From assembly GCF_018612875.1 (NCBI RefSeq), contig NZ_JAGGRI010000007.1:124001-188000 (forward strand): a stretch of DNA of 64,000 nucleotides. The letters run 5' to 3'. The position numbers and the translations under genes were made by a program. Positions 17,192 through 26,626 of this stretch are shown one piece after another. Every line of letters starts with the position of its first letter. The stretch's first letter is position 1. The notes beneath the pieces were generated by a model. It ran no database searches. It saw only the letters and a program-made list of their open reading frames with translations, and was not told the DNA's origin. Origin of the DNA: Lysobacter sp. ISL-50 (GTDB lineage: Bacteria > Pseudomonadota > Gammaproteobacteria > Xanthomonadales > Xanthomonadaceae).

Positions 17192-19018
17192 TCAGTTGAC
17201 GTTGACCGCCGACCAGGCGCGGGCGACGGTCTTGTATTCGGCCGAATCGGCGCCGTACAAATCGGCCGTTGCCTGCAGCGAGCCCGTGCGCGCGCCCGGG
17301 TAGTCGGTGCTGGACACGAAGTACTTGGTCAGCGCGCGGTACCAGATCGCGCCGGCCTTGGCCGGGCCGATGCCGGCGACGCTGGTGTCGCCGTTACAAG
17401 CCAGGTCGGCGGGGGTAAGGCTGGCGGAGTAATCCGCGGGCACGACCGAGCCTTGCGAGATCAGGTAGAAGGCCAGGTTGGCCACGCCGGAGGTGAGGTG
17501 CGGATCGTACTTCTTGCCTTCGGCGGTATCGGCCGCGGGGAAACCGCCCACCGGATAGCACTTCACCGAGGGGCTGGTGCGGAAGGCGATGTCGAGGTTC
17601 TGCTGGAACATCACCCGCAGCGGCAGCGCCTGGGTGCCCGGGCCTTTCGGGCGGAAGTTCAGCTTCTCGCCGACCAGGAAGTCGCCCGGATCGGCGGCGC
17701 TGCCGATGCTGTACTCGACCAGGGTGCCGAAGATGTCCGAGGTCGCTTCGTTGAGGCCGCCGGTGTCCTTGATGTTGTAGTAGCCGAGCTTGGCGGTGGC
17801 GCCGGTGACGCCGTGAGTCATCTCATGGCCGGCGACGTCGAGGGCGACCAACGGCAGATTGCCGTTGCTGGCGTCGCCGTCGCCATAAATCATGTTGGTG
17901 CCGTCCCAGGCGGCGTTGAAGTAGTTTTTGCCGTAGTGGACGTAGCTCTTCACGCCGAGGCCGTCGTTCTTGATGCCATTGCGGCCATGGACGGTCTTGT
18001 AATAGTCCCAGGTCGCGCTCACGCCGTAATGCGCGTCGGCCGCGGCGGTGGCGCGGTCGGAGGTGGTGTTGTTGCCCCACACGTTGTCGGCGTCCTTCAC
18101 GATCTTGCCCAGGAAGGTGAACGAGTAGTTCTGGGCGTCCAGGGTCTGGCCGCTGCCGCGCGAGGGATCGGTCAATTCGTAGCCGCCGCTGACCGAGTTG
18201 CTGACGAGGCCGACGTCGCCCAGCGTCAGGGTCTTGCCGGTGCCGTTGGCGGCGGCGGCTTCGACATGATCCTCGGCCTCCAGCAGGCGGCCGTCGCGGG
18301 CGTCGATGAAGTACGACATCACGCCCGGCGCCTGGCTGTCGTTGCGCTCGCCGCGCAGGCCAACCTGATAGGCCAGGGTGGGGTCCATGCCGTTGCGTGC
18401 ATACACCACCAGCTTGGCCGGATCGAGTTCGGCGACGCGGCCGTCGAATTGGGCGCCGGCCGCGCTGCGGGCCTGGGCGGCGGCGATGCCGGGCTTGAGT
18501 TGCGGGCGCGCGGTGGTGCGTAGGTTGCCGCCCTGGGTGACCGAGAGCAGTTCGCCGTTGCGCGAATGCACGACCATGTCGGCGCCGATCACCGGCAGGC
18601 CTTCGTAGCTGCGTTCCATGCGCACGTGCTCGGTGCCGTCGCGGTCGATCATCACGTCGCGGGCGTGGAAGCCGTCGGCCTGGGCGAGATGGACTTCGCC
18701 CGCGGCGGCGCCGGCGAGCAGGCCGCGCGCGCGTTCGGCGGCGGCGGTGCGGTCGGCCTGTTCCGGCGAGCTGCTGGCCCAGGCCTGCTGGCTGCCCGCA
18801 CGCGCGCTGGTGTCGATCAGCGCGCGCAGCGCCACGGTGTTCCGCGCGGCGGCGGCCAGCGCCTGGGCCGAATGCGCCGGCGAGGCCGGCGCCGCGACGG
18901 CGCGTCCCTGTGCGTCGGCCGCGGAAGCGGCGTCGGTGTTCGGGCGCGAGCCGTACACGGCCAGGCCGGCGAGCCCGGCGACGACGGCGAGGGTGAGTAA
19001 GGTGGTCTTCGACTGCAT
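17192..19018 (-). CDS. Secreted M4 (thermolysin-like) metallopeptidase, paralogue
   Basis: A 608-residue exported zinc protease with the same plan as its neighbour: signal peptide, FTP/PepSY propeptide (MIDRDGTEHVRMERSYEGLPV) and catalytic domain with HEMTH at 398-402, GGLNEATSDIFG and YDPHLTSGV. Long stretches are nearly identical between the two, including DNVWGNNTTSDRA and VHGRNGIK/F, so they arose by tandem duplication. The start at MQSKTTLLTLAVVAGLAG was chosen because it matches the paralogue and begins the signal peptide; an upstream extension in the open frame does not. Confidence 0.95.
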   Translation of the reverse strand: MQSKTTLLTLAVVAGLAGLAVYGSRPNTDAASAADAQGRAVAAPASPAHSAQALAAAARNTVALRALIDTSARAGSQQAWASSSPEQADRTAAAERARGLLAGAAAGEVHLAQADGFHARDVMIDRDGTEHVRMERSYEGLPVIGADMVVHSRNGELLSVTQGGNLRTTARPQLKPGIAAAQARSAAGAQFDGRVAELDPAKLVVYARNGMDPTLAYQVGLRGERNDSQAPGVMSYFIDARDGRLLEAEDHVEAAAANGTGKTLTLGDVGLVSNSVSGGYELTDPSRGSGQTLDAQNYSFTFLGKIVKDADNVWGNNTTSDRATAAADAHYGVSATWDYYKTVHGRNGIKNDGLGVKSYVHYGKNYFNAAWDGTNMIYGDGDASNGNLPLVALDVAGHEMTHGVTGATAKLGYYNIKDTGGLNEATSDIFGTLVEYSIGSAADPGDFLVGEKLNFRPKGPGTQALPLRVMFQQNLDIAFRTSPSVKCYPVGGFPAADTAEGKKYDPHLTSGVANLAFYLISQGSVVPADYSASLTPADLACNGDTSVAGIGPAKAGAIWYRALTKYFVSSTDYPGARTGSLQATADLYGADSAEYKTVARAWSAVNVN

Positions 19019-19555
19019 GGAAACGATTCCCCTGTAACTGCTGCGGAAGGACGGCATCGGCGCGGGCTGTTGCGGCGCGACGCGGCGATGCCGGTGCGAT
19101 GGCGCCGCGGCCGTCCCGGTAGCGTCCGGCGGTCCGTGGCAGCGCATCGGGATTCACGTTAGAAGCCGAGGGGCGATCGGCAGCGGCACGCGCCGGGCGC
19201 AAGCACATTGCAAATGTGATGATGGGCGCGGTAATTTTGAATTCAGACGAGTCCTAGCCGTCATTTTCCGGCCGGCACTGTGACGTGAGCCCGGCGGCAT
19301 CGGCGAGATCGGGGACGTTTCGCACCTGTCGGAGCGGCCGACCGGCCCGGTTCCGTCCCGTCCCGCGCCGTCCGACGCCGCGGCGGCGCGGCCTTTGCAC
19401 GATCCCGGCCGCCGCATCACCGAAACCCTGCATCCGATCCACAACACAACCGCATCGGCGCGCGCTCGTTACTATGTCGGCGGCGCCGTGCGAACGGCCC
19501 ACGCCAGCGCCGCGCCGCCGCGCGCTGATCAGTTCGAACCGAGCGACGGAGCACA
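19019..19555. other. Divergent intergenic region
   Basis: It separates the M4 paralogue from the D-amino-acid dehydrogenase gene and should hold both promoters. A locally AT-richer segment with ATTGCAAATGTGATGATGGG and TTTTGAATTCAGA lies at about 19207-19250. No gene or RNA is supported. Confidence 0.55.
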
Positions 19556-20854
19556 ATGGGCGCAGTGGAAGTGGAAGTGGATTCGGCGGCCGCCGCCGTG
19601 GGCGGGCGCGAAGACGTAATCGTCGTCGGTGCCGGCGTGATCGGCCTGACCTGCGCCCTGGCCCTGCTCGAAAGCGGGCGCGGCGTGCGCGTGATCGACG
19701 CCGGCCCGGTCGGCGGCGGCAGTTCGCACGGCAACTGCGGCACCATCACCCCTAGCCACGCCACGCCGCTGGCCGCGCCGGGCGTGATCGCGCAGGCGCT
19801 GCGCTGGATGCTGACCCCGGACGCGCCGCTGTACGTGCATCCCAAACTCGATCCGCAGCTGTGGAGCTGGCTGCTGCGCTTCGCCGCGCGCTGCAACGCG
19901 AGCGACTGGCGCGCCAGCGCGCAGGCCAAGTCGGCGCTGCTGAACGATTCGCGCGCGCGGCTGGAAGACTGGGTGACGCGCTACGGCTTGGTCTGCGAAT
20001 TCGACAGCTCCGGCGTGGACTACGTGTTCCGCGACGCCGCCGCCTTCGCCTCCGGCCAGCATGAGCTCGACCTGCTGCGCGAGTTCGGCGTGCAGATCGA
20101 ACTGATCGACGGCGCCGCCTACGAAGCGCAAGACCCCGCCTTCAAGCCCGGCCTGGCCGGGGTGATCCGTTTCGATCACGACGCGGTGCTGCGCCCGGAT
20201 CGTTACGTGGCCGAGCTGGCGCGCACGCTGCGCGCGCGCGGCGGCGAGATTATCGAGCGCTGCGCGCTGCGCGGCCTGCGGCAGGGCGCCGGCGGCATCG
20301 AGCTGGACACCACGCACGGCCCGATGCGCGCGCGCGAAGCGGTGATCGCGCTCGGCGCGTGGTCGCCGAAGTTGTCCGACGCGATCGGCCTGCCTTCGCT
20401 CAAGCGCACCATGCAGCCCGGCAAGGGCTATTCGATCACCTACGACCGTCCGGCGCTGACGCCGTTGCGGCCGGTGGTGCTGCGCGAACGCAAGGTCTGC
20501 GTGACCATGTGGGACAGCGGCTTCCGCCTGGGCAGCACGATGGAATTCTCCGGCTTCGACGACAGCCTCAACCCGCGCCGCCTGGCCGCGCTGGAACGCG
20601 GCGCCGCCGAATATCTGCACCAGCCGGTGGGCCCGGTCGAACGCGAGCGCTGGCAGGGCTGGCGGCCGATGAGCGTGGACGACGTGCCGCTGATCGGCCG
20701 CGTGCCCGGCCGCGACGGCCTGTGGCTGGCGACCGGCCACGGCATGATGGGCGTGAGCATGAGCGCCGGCACCGGCCAGTTGCTGGCCGACCTGATCGCC
20801 GGTCGCGCGACCGCGATCGACCCGCATCCCTACCGACCGGAGCGTTTCGCTTGA
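19556..20854 (+). CDS. FAD-dependent D-amino-acid dehydrogenase (DadA-like)
   Basis: A 432-residue DAO-family flavoenzyme that oxidises a D-amino or imino acid. The dinucleotide fold is VIVVGAGVIGLTCALALLES near residue 21. The C-terminal FAD motif is GLWLATGHGMMGVSMSAGTG, and GNCGTITPSHATPL matches DadA-type enzymes. It could act in D-amino-acid or hydroxyproline breakdown; context does not decide. Its stop codon overlaps the TTG start of the glutathione reductase gene, so the two are coupled. Confidence 0.88.
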   Translation: MGAVEVEVDSAAAAVGGREDVIVVGAGVIGLTCALALLESGRGVRVIDAGPVGGGSSHGNCGTITPSHATPLAAPGVIAQALRWMLTPDAPLYVHPKLDPQLWSWLLRFAARCNASDWRASAQAKSALLNDSRARLEDWVTRYGLVCEFDSSGVDYVFRDAAAFASGQHELDLLREFGVQIELIDGAAYEAQDPAFKPGLAGVIRFDHDAVLRPDRYVAELARTLRARGGEIIERCALRGLRQGAGGIELDTTHGPMRAREAVIALGAWSPKLSDAIGLPSLKRTMQPGKGYSITYDRPALTPLRPVVLRERKVCVTMWDSGFRLGSTMEFSGFDDSLNPRRLAALERGAAEYLHQPVGPVERERWQGWRPMSVDDVPLIGRVPGRDGLWLATGHGMMGVSMSAGTGQLLADLIAGRATAIDPHPYRPERFA

Positions 20855-22230
20855 ACGCAGACGAACAAGGCAAGACCCACTTCGACCTGATCGTGGTCGG
20901 CGGCGGCTCCGGCGGCCTGGCCGGCGCGTTCCGCGCCGCCGAGTACGGCGCGCGCGTGGCGCTGCTGGAACCGGCGCTGCTGGGCGGCACCTGCGTCAAC
21001 GTCGGCTGCGTGCCGAAGAAGGCGATGTGGCTGGCCGCCGACATCGCCGCCAAGCTGCGCATGGCGCAGTCGCTGGGCTTCGCCATCGACCAGCCGCCGC
21101 AGCAACGCTGCGAACTGGACTGGCCGACCTTCATCGTCCATCGCCAGCGCTACATCGCCAACATCCACGAAAGTTACCGCAAGCGCCTGGACGCGTCCGG
21201 CATCGTGCTCGCGCCGATGCGCGCGCACCTGCTCGACGCGCGCACGGTGGAGTGCGAGAACGGCGCGCGCCTGAGCGCGCCGCGCATCCTGATCGCCACC
21301 GGCGGCCACGCGGTCAAGCCGGACATGCCGGGCGCCGAACTGGGCGGCACCTCGGACGATTTCTTCGCCTGGAACGCGGCGCCGGAACGGGTGGCGATCA
21401 TCGGCGCGGGCTATATCGCGGTCGAACTGGCCGGCGTGCTGCAGGCGCTGGGCAGCCGGGTCGAGGTGTTCGTGCGCGGTTCGCGCCTGCTCGAAGGTTT
21501 CGATGCCGAACTCACGGCGCAACTGTCGGACGATTACTGCCAGAGCGGCGTGCGCCTGCATTTCGATCATGCGGTCGCGGCGCTGGAAGCCGACGGCCTG
21601 CGCGTGCGCCTGCGCGGCGCCGACGGCGCGCTCAGCGAGCCGTTCGACAAGGTGCTGTTCGCGACCGGGCGGCGGCCGAACAGCGCGAAGCTGGGCCTGC
21701 AGCAGTTGGGCGTGAAGCTCGATGCGCGCGGCCATATCGTCGTCGATGAACTGCATGCGACCAGCGTCGCCGGCGTCAACGCGGTCGGCGATGTCACCAC
21801 CGATGTCCAGCTGACCCCGGTCGCCATCGCCGCCGCGCGTCGGCTGATGGATCGCGTCTACGGCAAGCGCGAAGGCCGGCTCGATCAACACAATATTCCG
21901 ACCGTGGTCTTCGCCCATCCGCCGATCGGCAAGGTCGGCCTCACCGAAGACGAAGCCCGGGCGCGACATGGTGACAATCTGCACATCTATCGCGCCGGGT
22001 TTCGGCCGATGCTGTACGCCCTGGCCGAATCGCCGCAGCGCAGCCTGTTCAAGCTGATCTGCGTCGGCGAGGAGCGCCGCGTGGTCGGCATCCATCTGCT
22101 CGGCGAAGCCGCCGACGAGATGCTGCAGGGCTTCGCGGTCGCGCTCAAGCGCGGCATCACCCTGGACGACCTGCGCGACACGGTCGCCATCCATCCGACC
22201 AGCGCCGAGGAAGTGGTGCTGATGCGCTGA
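20851..22230 (+). CDS. gor: Glutathione-disulfide reductase
   Basis: NADPH-dependent flavoprotein of 459 residues that keeps glutathione reduced. The redox disulfide is Cys48/Cys53 in GGTCVNVGCVPKK. NADPH is bound at GAGYIAVELAG followed by basic residues in VFVRGSRLLEGFD, and the FAD motif is VNAVGDVT. The active-site His-Glu pair lies in VAIHPTSAEEVV. The start is TTG at 20851, inside the TTGA overlap with the previous stop and preceded by GGAG at a good distance; no nearer ATG fits. Lipoamide and mercuric reductases were considered, but the length and GR-type VAIHPTSAEE end favour Gor. Confidence 0.92.
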   Translation: MNADEQGKTHFDLIVVGGGSGGLAGAFRAAEYGARVALLEPALLGGTCVNVGCVPKKAMWLAADIAAKLRMAQSLGFAIDQPPQQRCELDWPTFIVHRQRYIANIHESYRKRLDASGIVLAPMRAHLLDARTVECENGARLSAPRILIATGGHAVKPDMPGAELGGTSDDFFAWNAAPERVAIIGAGYIAVELAGVLQALGSRVEVFVRGSRLLEGFDAELTAQLSDDYCQSGVRLHFDHAVAALEADGLRVRLRGADGALSEPFDKVLFATGRRPNSAKLGLQQLGVKLDARGHIVVDELHATSVAGVNAVGDVTTDVQLTPVAIAAARRLMDRVYGKREGRLDQHNIPTVVFAHPPIGKVGLTEDEARARHGDNLHIYRAGFRPMLYALAESPQRSLFKLICVGEERRVVGIHLLGEAADEMLQGFAVALKRGITLDDLRDTVAIHPTSAEEVVLMR

Positions 22231-22294
22231 GCCGGCGGCAAGATCGCCGCGCTGCCTGGTCGGTCACTTATCCAAGCGACACGGAGCGGGCGGC

Positions 22295-24442
22295 ATGAAG
22301 GCAACACAGCGCGGGATTACACGGCATCGCAAGATCGGCGCGGCGGCGGGCTTTGCGATCAGCATCGCGCTCGCTGGCGCCGCACAGGCCGCCGACGACG
22401 GCATCGACATCGCCGATCTGCTCAGCGCGCCGCAGCCCGAACAGCTGACCGCGTCCCGCGGCGCGCCGGTGCTGGCCTGGGTGTCGAACGAGCGCGGCGC
22501 GCGCAATCTGTGGTCGGCGCGCGCGCCGGAATTCGCGCCGCGCAAATTGACCGCGTTCGACGAAGACGACGGCCAGTTGCTCGGCAGCCTGCAACTCAGC
22601 CGCGACGGCCGTTGGCTGGCCTACGTGCGCGGCAGCGGCCCGGATGCGGCCGGCAACAACAGCAATCCCACCAGCGATCCGGACGGCAAGGAACAGGCGG
22701 TGTGGATCGTCGCCAGCGACGGCTCGGGCAAACCGCAGCGCATCGGCCCCGGCCGCTCGGTGCAGTTCGCGCCGAACGGCGATGCGGTGATCGTGCAGGG
22801 CCGCGGCGTGGGCTGTTTCGCGCTGCCCGGCGGCAAGGCGCCGGACTGGTGCAAGGAAGCGTTGATCAAGAGCCGCGGCGCCAACAGCGCGGCGGAGTTT
22901 TCGCCCGACGGCAGGTTGCTGGCCTTCGCCAGCAATCGCGGCGATCACGCCTTCGTCGGCGTGCTCGATCTGGCCGCGCGCTCGGTGCGCTGGATGGGCG
23001 CGGATTTCTACAACGACGCCAATCCGGTGTTTTCGCCCGACGGCCGCCGCGTCGCGTTCCTGCGCACCGCGCCGACCCGCGCCGGCGATGCGTTCGATCT
23101 GACCGCCGCCAACGCGTTTGAAATCTGGACCGCCGATGTCGCCACGGGGCTGGCGAAACGCGTGTTCCGCTCCAGCGACAAGGCCGGCGGCTACGCTCAG
23201 TTCAGCGCCAGCAAGCCGCTGTCCTGGAGCGGCGACAACCGCCTGATCTTCGCCTCGGAACAAAACGGCTGGCTGCATTGGTACGCGTTGTCGCCCGATG
23301 CCGAGAGCGGCAAGAACGCCGAACCGGTCGCGCTCAGCCGCGGCGAATGCGAGGTCGAGACCAGCACCCTGGCCGACAACGGCGAATTCGTGTTCAGCGG
23401 CAACTGCGCCGAAATCGATCACCGGCAGATTTTCAGCGTCGATGCCAAGGGCGCGGCGCAGACGCTGCTGACCGCCAGGAATGAGATCGCGACCGAACCG
23501 GTGGCGGTGGCCGGCGGCCAATGGCTGGCGTTCCGTCATGCCGATGCGCGCCGGCCGACCGCGATCGCGGTGATGCCGCGCGCCGGCGGCGAGATCAAGC
23601 GGATTTTCCCGGCGCAGTTGCCGGCGCGGTTTCCGCTGGAGCGCCTGGTCGAACCCAAGACCCTGACCTTGCGTGCGAGCGACGGGGTGATCTCGCACGC
23701 GAACGTGTTCGAGCCGCCGACATCTTTCACCGGCAAGCGCCCGGCGCTGATCTATGTGCACGGCGGACCGATCCGGCAAGTCGTCGCCGGTTGGCATTAC
23801 ATCGGCTACTACTATTCCGATTACGCCAACAACCAGTGGTTGGCCAGCCAGGGTTATGTAGTGCTGGTGTTGAACTACCGCGCAGGCGTCGGCTACGGCC
23901 AGGGCTTCCGCCGCGCCGACAAGCAGGGCCCGCGCGGCGCCAGCGAGTACCAGGACGTGCTGGCCGCGCAGGCCTGGCTGGCCAAGCGCGACAACGTGGA
24001 CGCCAAGCGCATCGGCATCTACGGCGGCTCCTACGGCGGGTTCCTGACCGCCTCGGCGCTGGCGCGCAACTCGGACCTGTTCGCCGCCGGCGTCGACCGC
24101 CACGGCGTGCACGACTGGCGCGTCAGCGCCCAGGGCGGCGACAACAGCGGCCTGTGGGGGCTCAAGCCGGACGAACTGGAGACCGCGTTCAAGTCCTCGC
24201 CGGTCGCGCATGTCGATGGCTGGCGCTCGCCGGTGCTGATCGTGCACGGCGACGACGACCGCGCGGTCAAGTTCGCCCAGAGCGTGGATCTGGTCGAGCG
24301 CCTGCGCGCGCGCAAGGCGCCGGTGGAAACCCTGGCGATCCCGGACGAGGATCATTTTTTCCTGCGCTACGCGACCTGGCTTCAGGTCCATCGCAGTACC
24401 ATGGACTTCTTCCGCCGGCATCTGCAGTCCGGCGCCGATTGA
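22295..24442 (+). CDS. S9 family prolyl oligopeptidase-type serine peptidase
   Basis: Exported serine peptidase of 715 residues with a signal peptide ending at AAQAAD. A beta-propeller with PD40-type repeats (AEFSPDGRLLAFASN, NPVFSPDGRRVAFLR) covers roughly residues 70-420. The alpha/beta-hydrolase domain carries nucleophile Ser579 in GGSYGGFL, Asp in HGDDDRAVKF and His in EDHFF. It resembles DPP4/acylaminoacyl-peptidase-like enzymes, which trim peptides in the periplasm. It lies in the same direction as gor and the following hut-type gene. Confidence 0.93.
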   Translation: MKATQRGITRHRKIGAAAGFAISIALAGAAQAADDGIDIADLLSAPQPEQLTASRGAPVLAWVSNERGARNLWSARAPEFAPRKLTAFDEDDGQLLGSLQLSRDGRWLAYVRGSGPDAAGNNSNPTSDPDGKEQAVWIVASDGSGKPQRIGPGRSVQFAPNGDAVIVQGRGVGCFALPGGKAPDWCKEALIKSRGANSAAEFSPDGRLLAFASNRGDHAFVGVLDLAARSVRWMGADFYNDANPVFSPDGRRVAFLRTAPTRAGDAFDLTAANAFEIWTADVATGLAKRVFRSSDKAGGYAQFSASKPLSWSGDNRLIFASEQNGWLHWYALSPDAESGKNAEPVALSRGECEVETSTLADNGEFVFSGNCAEIDHRQIFSVDAKGAAQTLLTARNEIATEPVAVAGGQWLAFRHADARRPTAIAVMPRAGGEIKRIFPAQLPARFPLERLVEPKTLTLRASDGVISHANVFEPPTSFTGKRPALIYVHGGPIRQVVAGWHYIGYYYSDYANNQWLASQGYVVLVLNYRAGVGYGQGFRRADKQGPRGASEYQDVLAAQAWLAKRDNVDAKRIGIYGGSYGGFLTASALARNSDLFAAGVDRHGVHDWRVSAQGGDNSGLWGLKPDELETAFKSSPVAHVDGWRSPVLIVHGDDDRAVKFAQSVDLVERLRARKAPVETLAIPDEDHFFLRYATWLQVHRSTMDFFRRHLQSGAD

Positions 24443-24450
24443 ATGGTCCC

Positions 24451-25260
24451 ATGAACGTCCCGCACCCCACCGAGCCCGTGTTCCAACTGCATCGCGGCAG
24501 CGCGCCGCTGTTGATCAGCCTGCCGCACGACGGCTCGCTGATCCCGGACGCGTTCAAGGCGCGCATGGTCGAATCGGCGCGGCGCGCGCCGGATACCGAC
24601 TGGCACGTCTCGCGCCTGTACGCGTTCGCGCGCGAGTTGGGCGCGTCGATCCTGGTGCCGCGCCATTCGCGTTACGTGGTCGATCTCAATCGCCCGCCCG
24701 ACGACGTCTCGCTGTATCCGGGCCAGAACACCACCGGCCTGTGCCCGGGCGTGCAGTTCAGCGGCGAGGCGGTGTATCTGGACGGCCAGGCGCCGGACGA
24801 AGCCGAAGTGGCGCAGCGCGTGGAGCTGTACTGGCGCCCCTATCACGACACCCTGGTCGCCGAGCTCGACCGCATCCGCGGCGAACACGGCCGCGCGGTG
24901 TTGTGGGAAGGCCATTCGATCCGCGGCGAAGTGCCGTTCCTGTTCGACGGGGTGCTGCCGGATCTCAACCTGGGCACCGCCGCCGGCAAGAGTTGCCTGC
25001 CGGAACTGCAGGCGCGGCTGGAAAGCATCCTGTCGACGCAGAACGATTACGACTGGATCGCCAACGGCCGCTTCAAAGGCGGCTACATCACCCGTCACTA
25101 CGGCGATCCGGAGATCGGCGTGCAAGCGGTGCAGTTGGAACTGAGCCAGCGCAACTACATGGACGAGGATTCCTTCGCCTACGACGAAGCCAAGGCGGCG
25201 CGCCTGCAACCGCTGCTGCAGGCGCTGCTGCGCGCCACCTTGCAAGCGCAGGACGCATGA
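24451..25260 (+). CDS. hutG: N-formylglutamate amidohydrolase (HutG-type)
   Basis: Cytoplasmic zinc hydrolase of 269 residues that converts N-formylglutamate to glutamate and formate, the last step of one histidine degradation route. Motifs are LISLPHDGSLIPD, RYVVDLNRPPDD and LWEGHSIRGEVPFLFDG. No other hut gene is in the window, so the assignment rests on the sequence alone. The ATG lies 8 bp after the S9 peptidase stop, and its own stop overlaps the next start (ATGA). Confidence 0.88.
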   Translation: MNVPHPTEPVFQLHRGSAPLLISLPHDGSLIPDAFKARMVESARRAPDTDWHVSRLYAFARELGASILVPRHSRYVVDLNRPPDDVSLYPGQNTTGLCPGVQFSGEAVYLDGQAPDEAEVAQRVELYWRPYHDTLVAELDRIRGEHGRAVLWEGHSIRGEVPFLFDGVLPDLNLGTAAGKSCLPELQARLESILSTQNDYDWIANGRFKGGYITRHYGDPEIGVQAVQLELSQRNYMDEDSFAYDEAKAARLQPLLQALLRATLQAQDA

Positions 25261-26615
25261 GCCCCGCGCGGCCGGCGTCGCGACGCAAGTCGGCGCCGGC
25301 AGAATCCGCGCCGGCCGATCGCGCCGCCGCCAAACCCGCGCCAGCGAAGCCCGCGGCGAAGCAAACCTCCGCCGCCGATCCGGCGCCGATCGCCCTGGCC
25401 CAGGCGCGCGCGCTGCACCTGCACGCGCAAGGCCTGCTGACGCGGCCGCGCAAGCGCGCCACCCAGGCCGATGCGCTGGCGGCGATCGCGCGCATGCAGT
25501 TGCTGCAGATCGACACCATCCATGTCGTCGCGCGCAGCCCGTACCTGGTGCTGTTCTCGCGCCTGGGTTCGTACCCGGCGCGCTGGCTGGAAGACCTGCT
25601 GGCGCAGCGCGGGATCTTCGAAGTGTGGGCGCACGAAGCCTGCTTCGCGCCGATGGACGATTACCTGCTGCACCGCAACGCCCTGCAACAGCGCGAGCAC
25701 CATTGGGCGATCCGCAACGCGCAGCATCATCGCCAGACCAGCGCGGACAAGATCGAGCGGCTGCTCGCGCACATCCGCGAGCTGGGCCCGGTCAAATCCT
25801 CCGACTTCGAACGCGAGGCCTCCGGCGGCGGCGGCTGGTGGGGCTGGAAGGACGAAAAGCGCTGGCTCGAAGCCGGCTTCGCCCTCGGCGAGCTGATGGT
25901 CGCGCGGCGCGAGAACTTCCACCGCGTCTACGACTTGTCCGAACGCGTGGCCGGCATCGCCGTGCCCGGCTGGGACAGCACCCGCATCGATGCCGATACG
26001 GTGCGCAGCCAGACCATCCTCAAGTCGGTGCGCGCGCTGGGCATCGCCCAGGCGCGCTGGATCGCCGACTACTTCCGCACCCGGCCGCGTTTGCGCGATG
26101 CCGACCTGGACGCGTTCGTCGAGCGCGGCGAGTTGAAGCGGGTGGCGGTGAAAGGCTGGAACGCGCCGGGCTATGTGCACCCCGATCACGCCGAGGCGTT
26201 GTCGCAGGCCGCCGCCGGCCGCCTGCGCGCGAATCACGCGGCCTTGCTGTCGCCGTTCGATCCGGTGGTGTGGGATCGCGAACGCGCCAGCGAATTCTTC
26301 GGCTTCGACTACACGCTGGAGTGCTACACGCCCGAGCTCAAGCGCCGCTACGGCTATTTCGTCCTGCCGATCCTGGTGCGCGGCCGCCTAGTCGGGCGCC
26401 TGGACGCGAAGGCGCATCGCGCCCGCGGCGAGTTCGAGATCAAGGCGCTGTATCTGGAAGAGGGCGTCGATGCCGACGAGGCATTGGCGGCGCAGATCGC
26501 CGGCGCGATCGACGACTGCGCGCGCTGGCACGAGACGCCGAAGGTGAAGCTCAACCGCTGCCGGCCGGCGGGATTCGCCAAATTGCTCAAGGCGGCCTTG
26601 GCGGCTCGGAAATAA
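25257..26615 (+). CDS. YcaQ/AlkX-type winged-helix DNA glycosylase
   Basis: A 452-residue protein of the HTH_42 (AlkZ/YcaQ) family; characterised members unhook interstrand crosslinks or excise alkylated bases. The segment MQLLQIDTIHVV contains Q-I-D, which I match to the QxD catalytic motif of the YcaQ/AlkX branch rather than the QxQ of AlkZ. Further family features are VWAHEACFAPMDDY and SPFDPVVWDRERASEFFGFDY. The first 45 residues are an Ala/Pro/Lys-rich extension absent from typical members. The gene overlaps hutG by 4 bp. Confidence 0.88.
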   Translation: MSPARPASRRKSAPAESAPADRAAAKPAPAKPAAKQTSAADPAPIALAQARALHLHAQGLLTRPRKRATQADALAAIARMQLLQIDTIHVVARSPYLVLFSRLGSYPARWLEDLLAQRGIFEVWAHEACFAPMDDYLLHRNALQQREHHWAIRNAQHHRQTSADKIERLLAHIRELGPVKSSDFEREASGGGGWWGWKDEKRWLEAGFALGELMVARRENFHRVYDLSERVAGIAVPGWDSTRIDADTVRSQTILKSVRALGIAQARWIADYFRTRPRLRDADLDAFVERGELKRVAVKGWNAPGYVHPDHAEALSQAAAGRLRANHAALLSPFDPVVWDRERASEFFGFDYTLECYTPELKRRYGYFVLPILVRGRLVGRLDAKAHRARGEFEIKALYLEEGVDADEALAAQIAGAIDDCARWHETPKVKLNRCRPAGFAKLLKAALAARK

Positions 26616-26626
26616 TTCGGCTCGAC

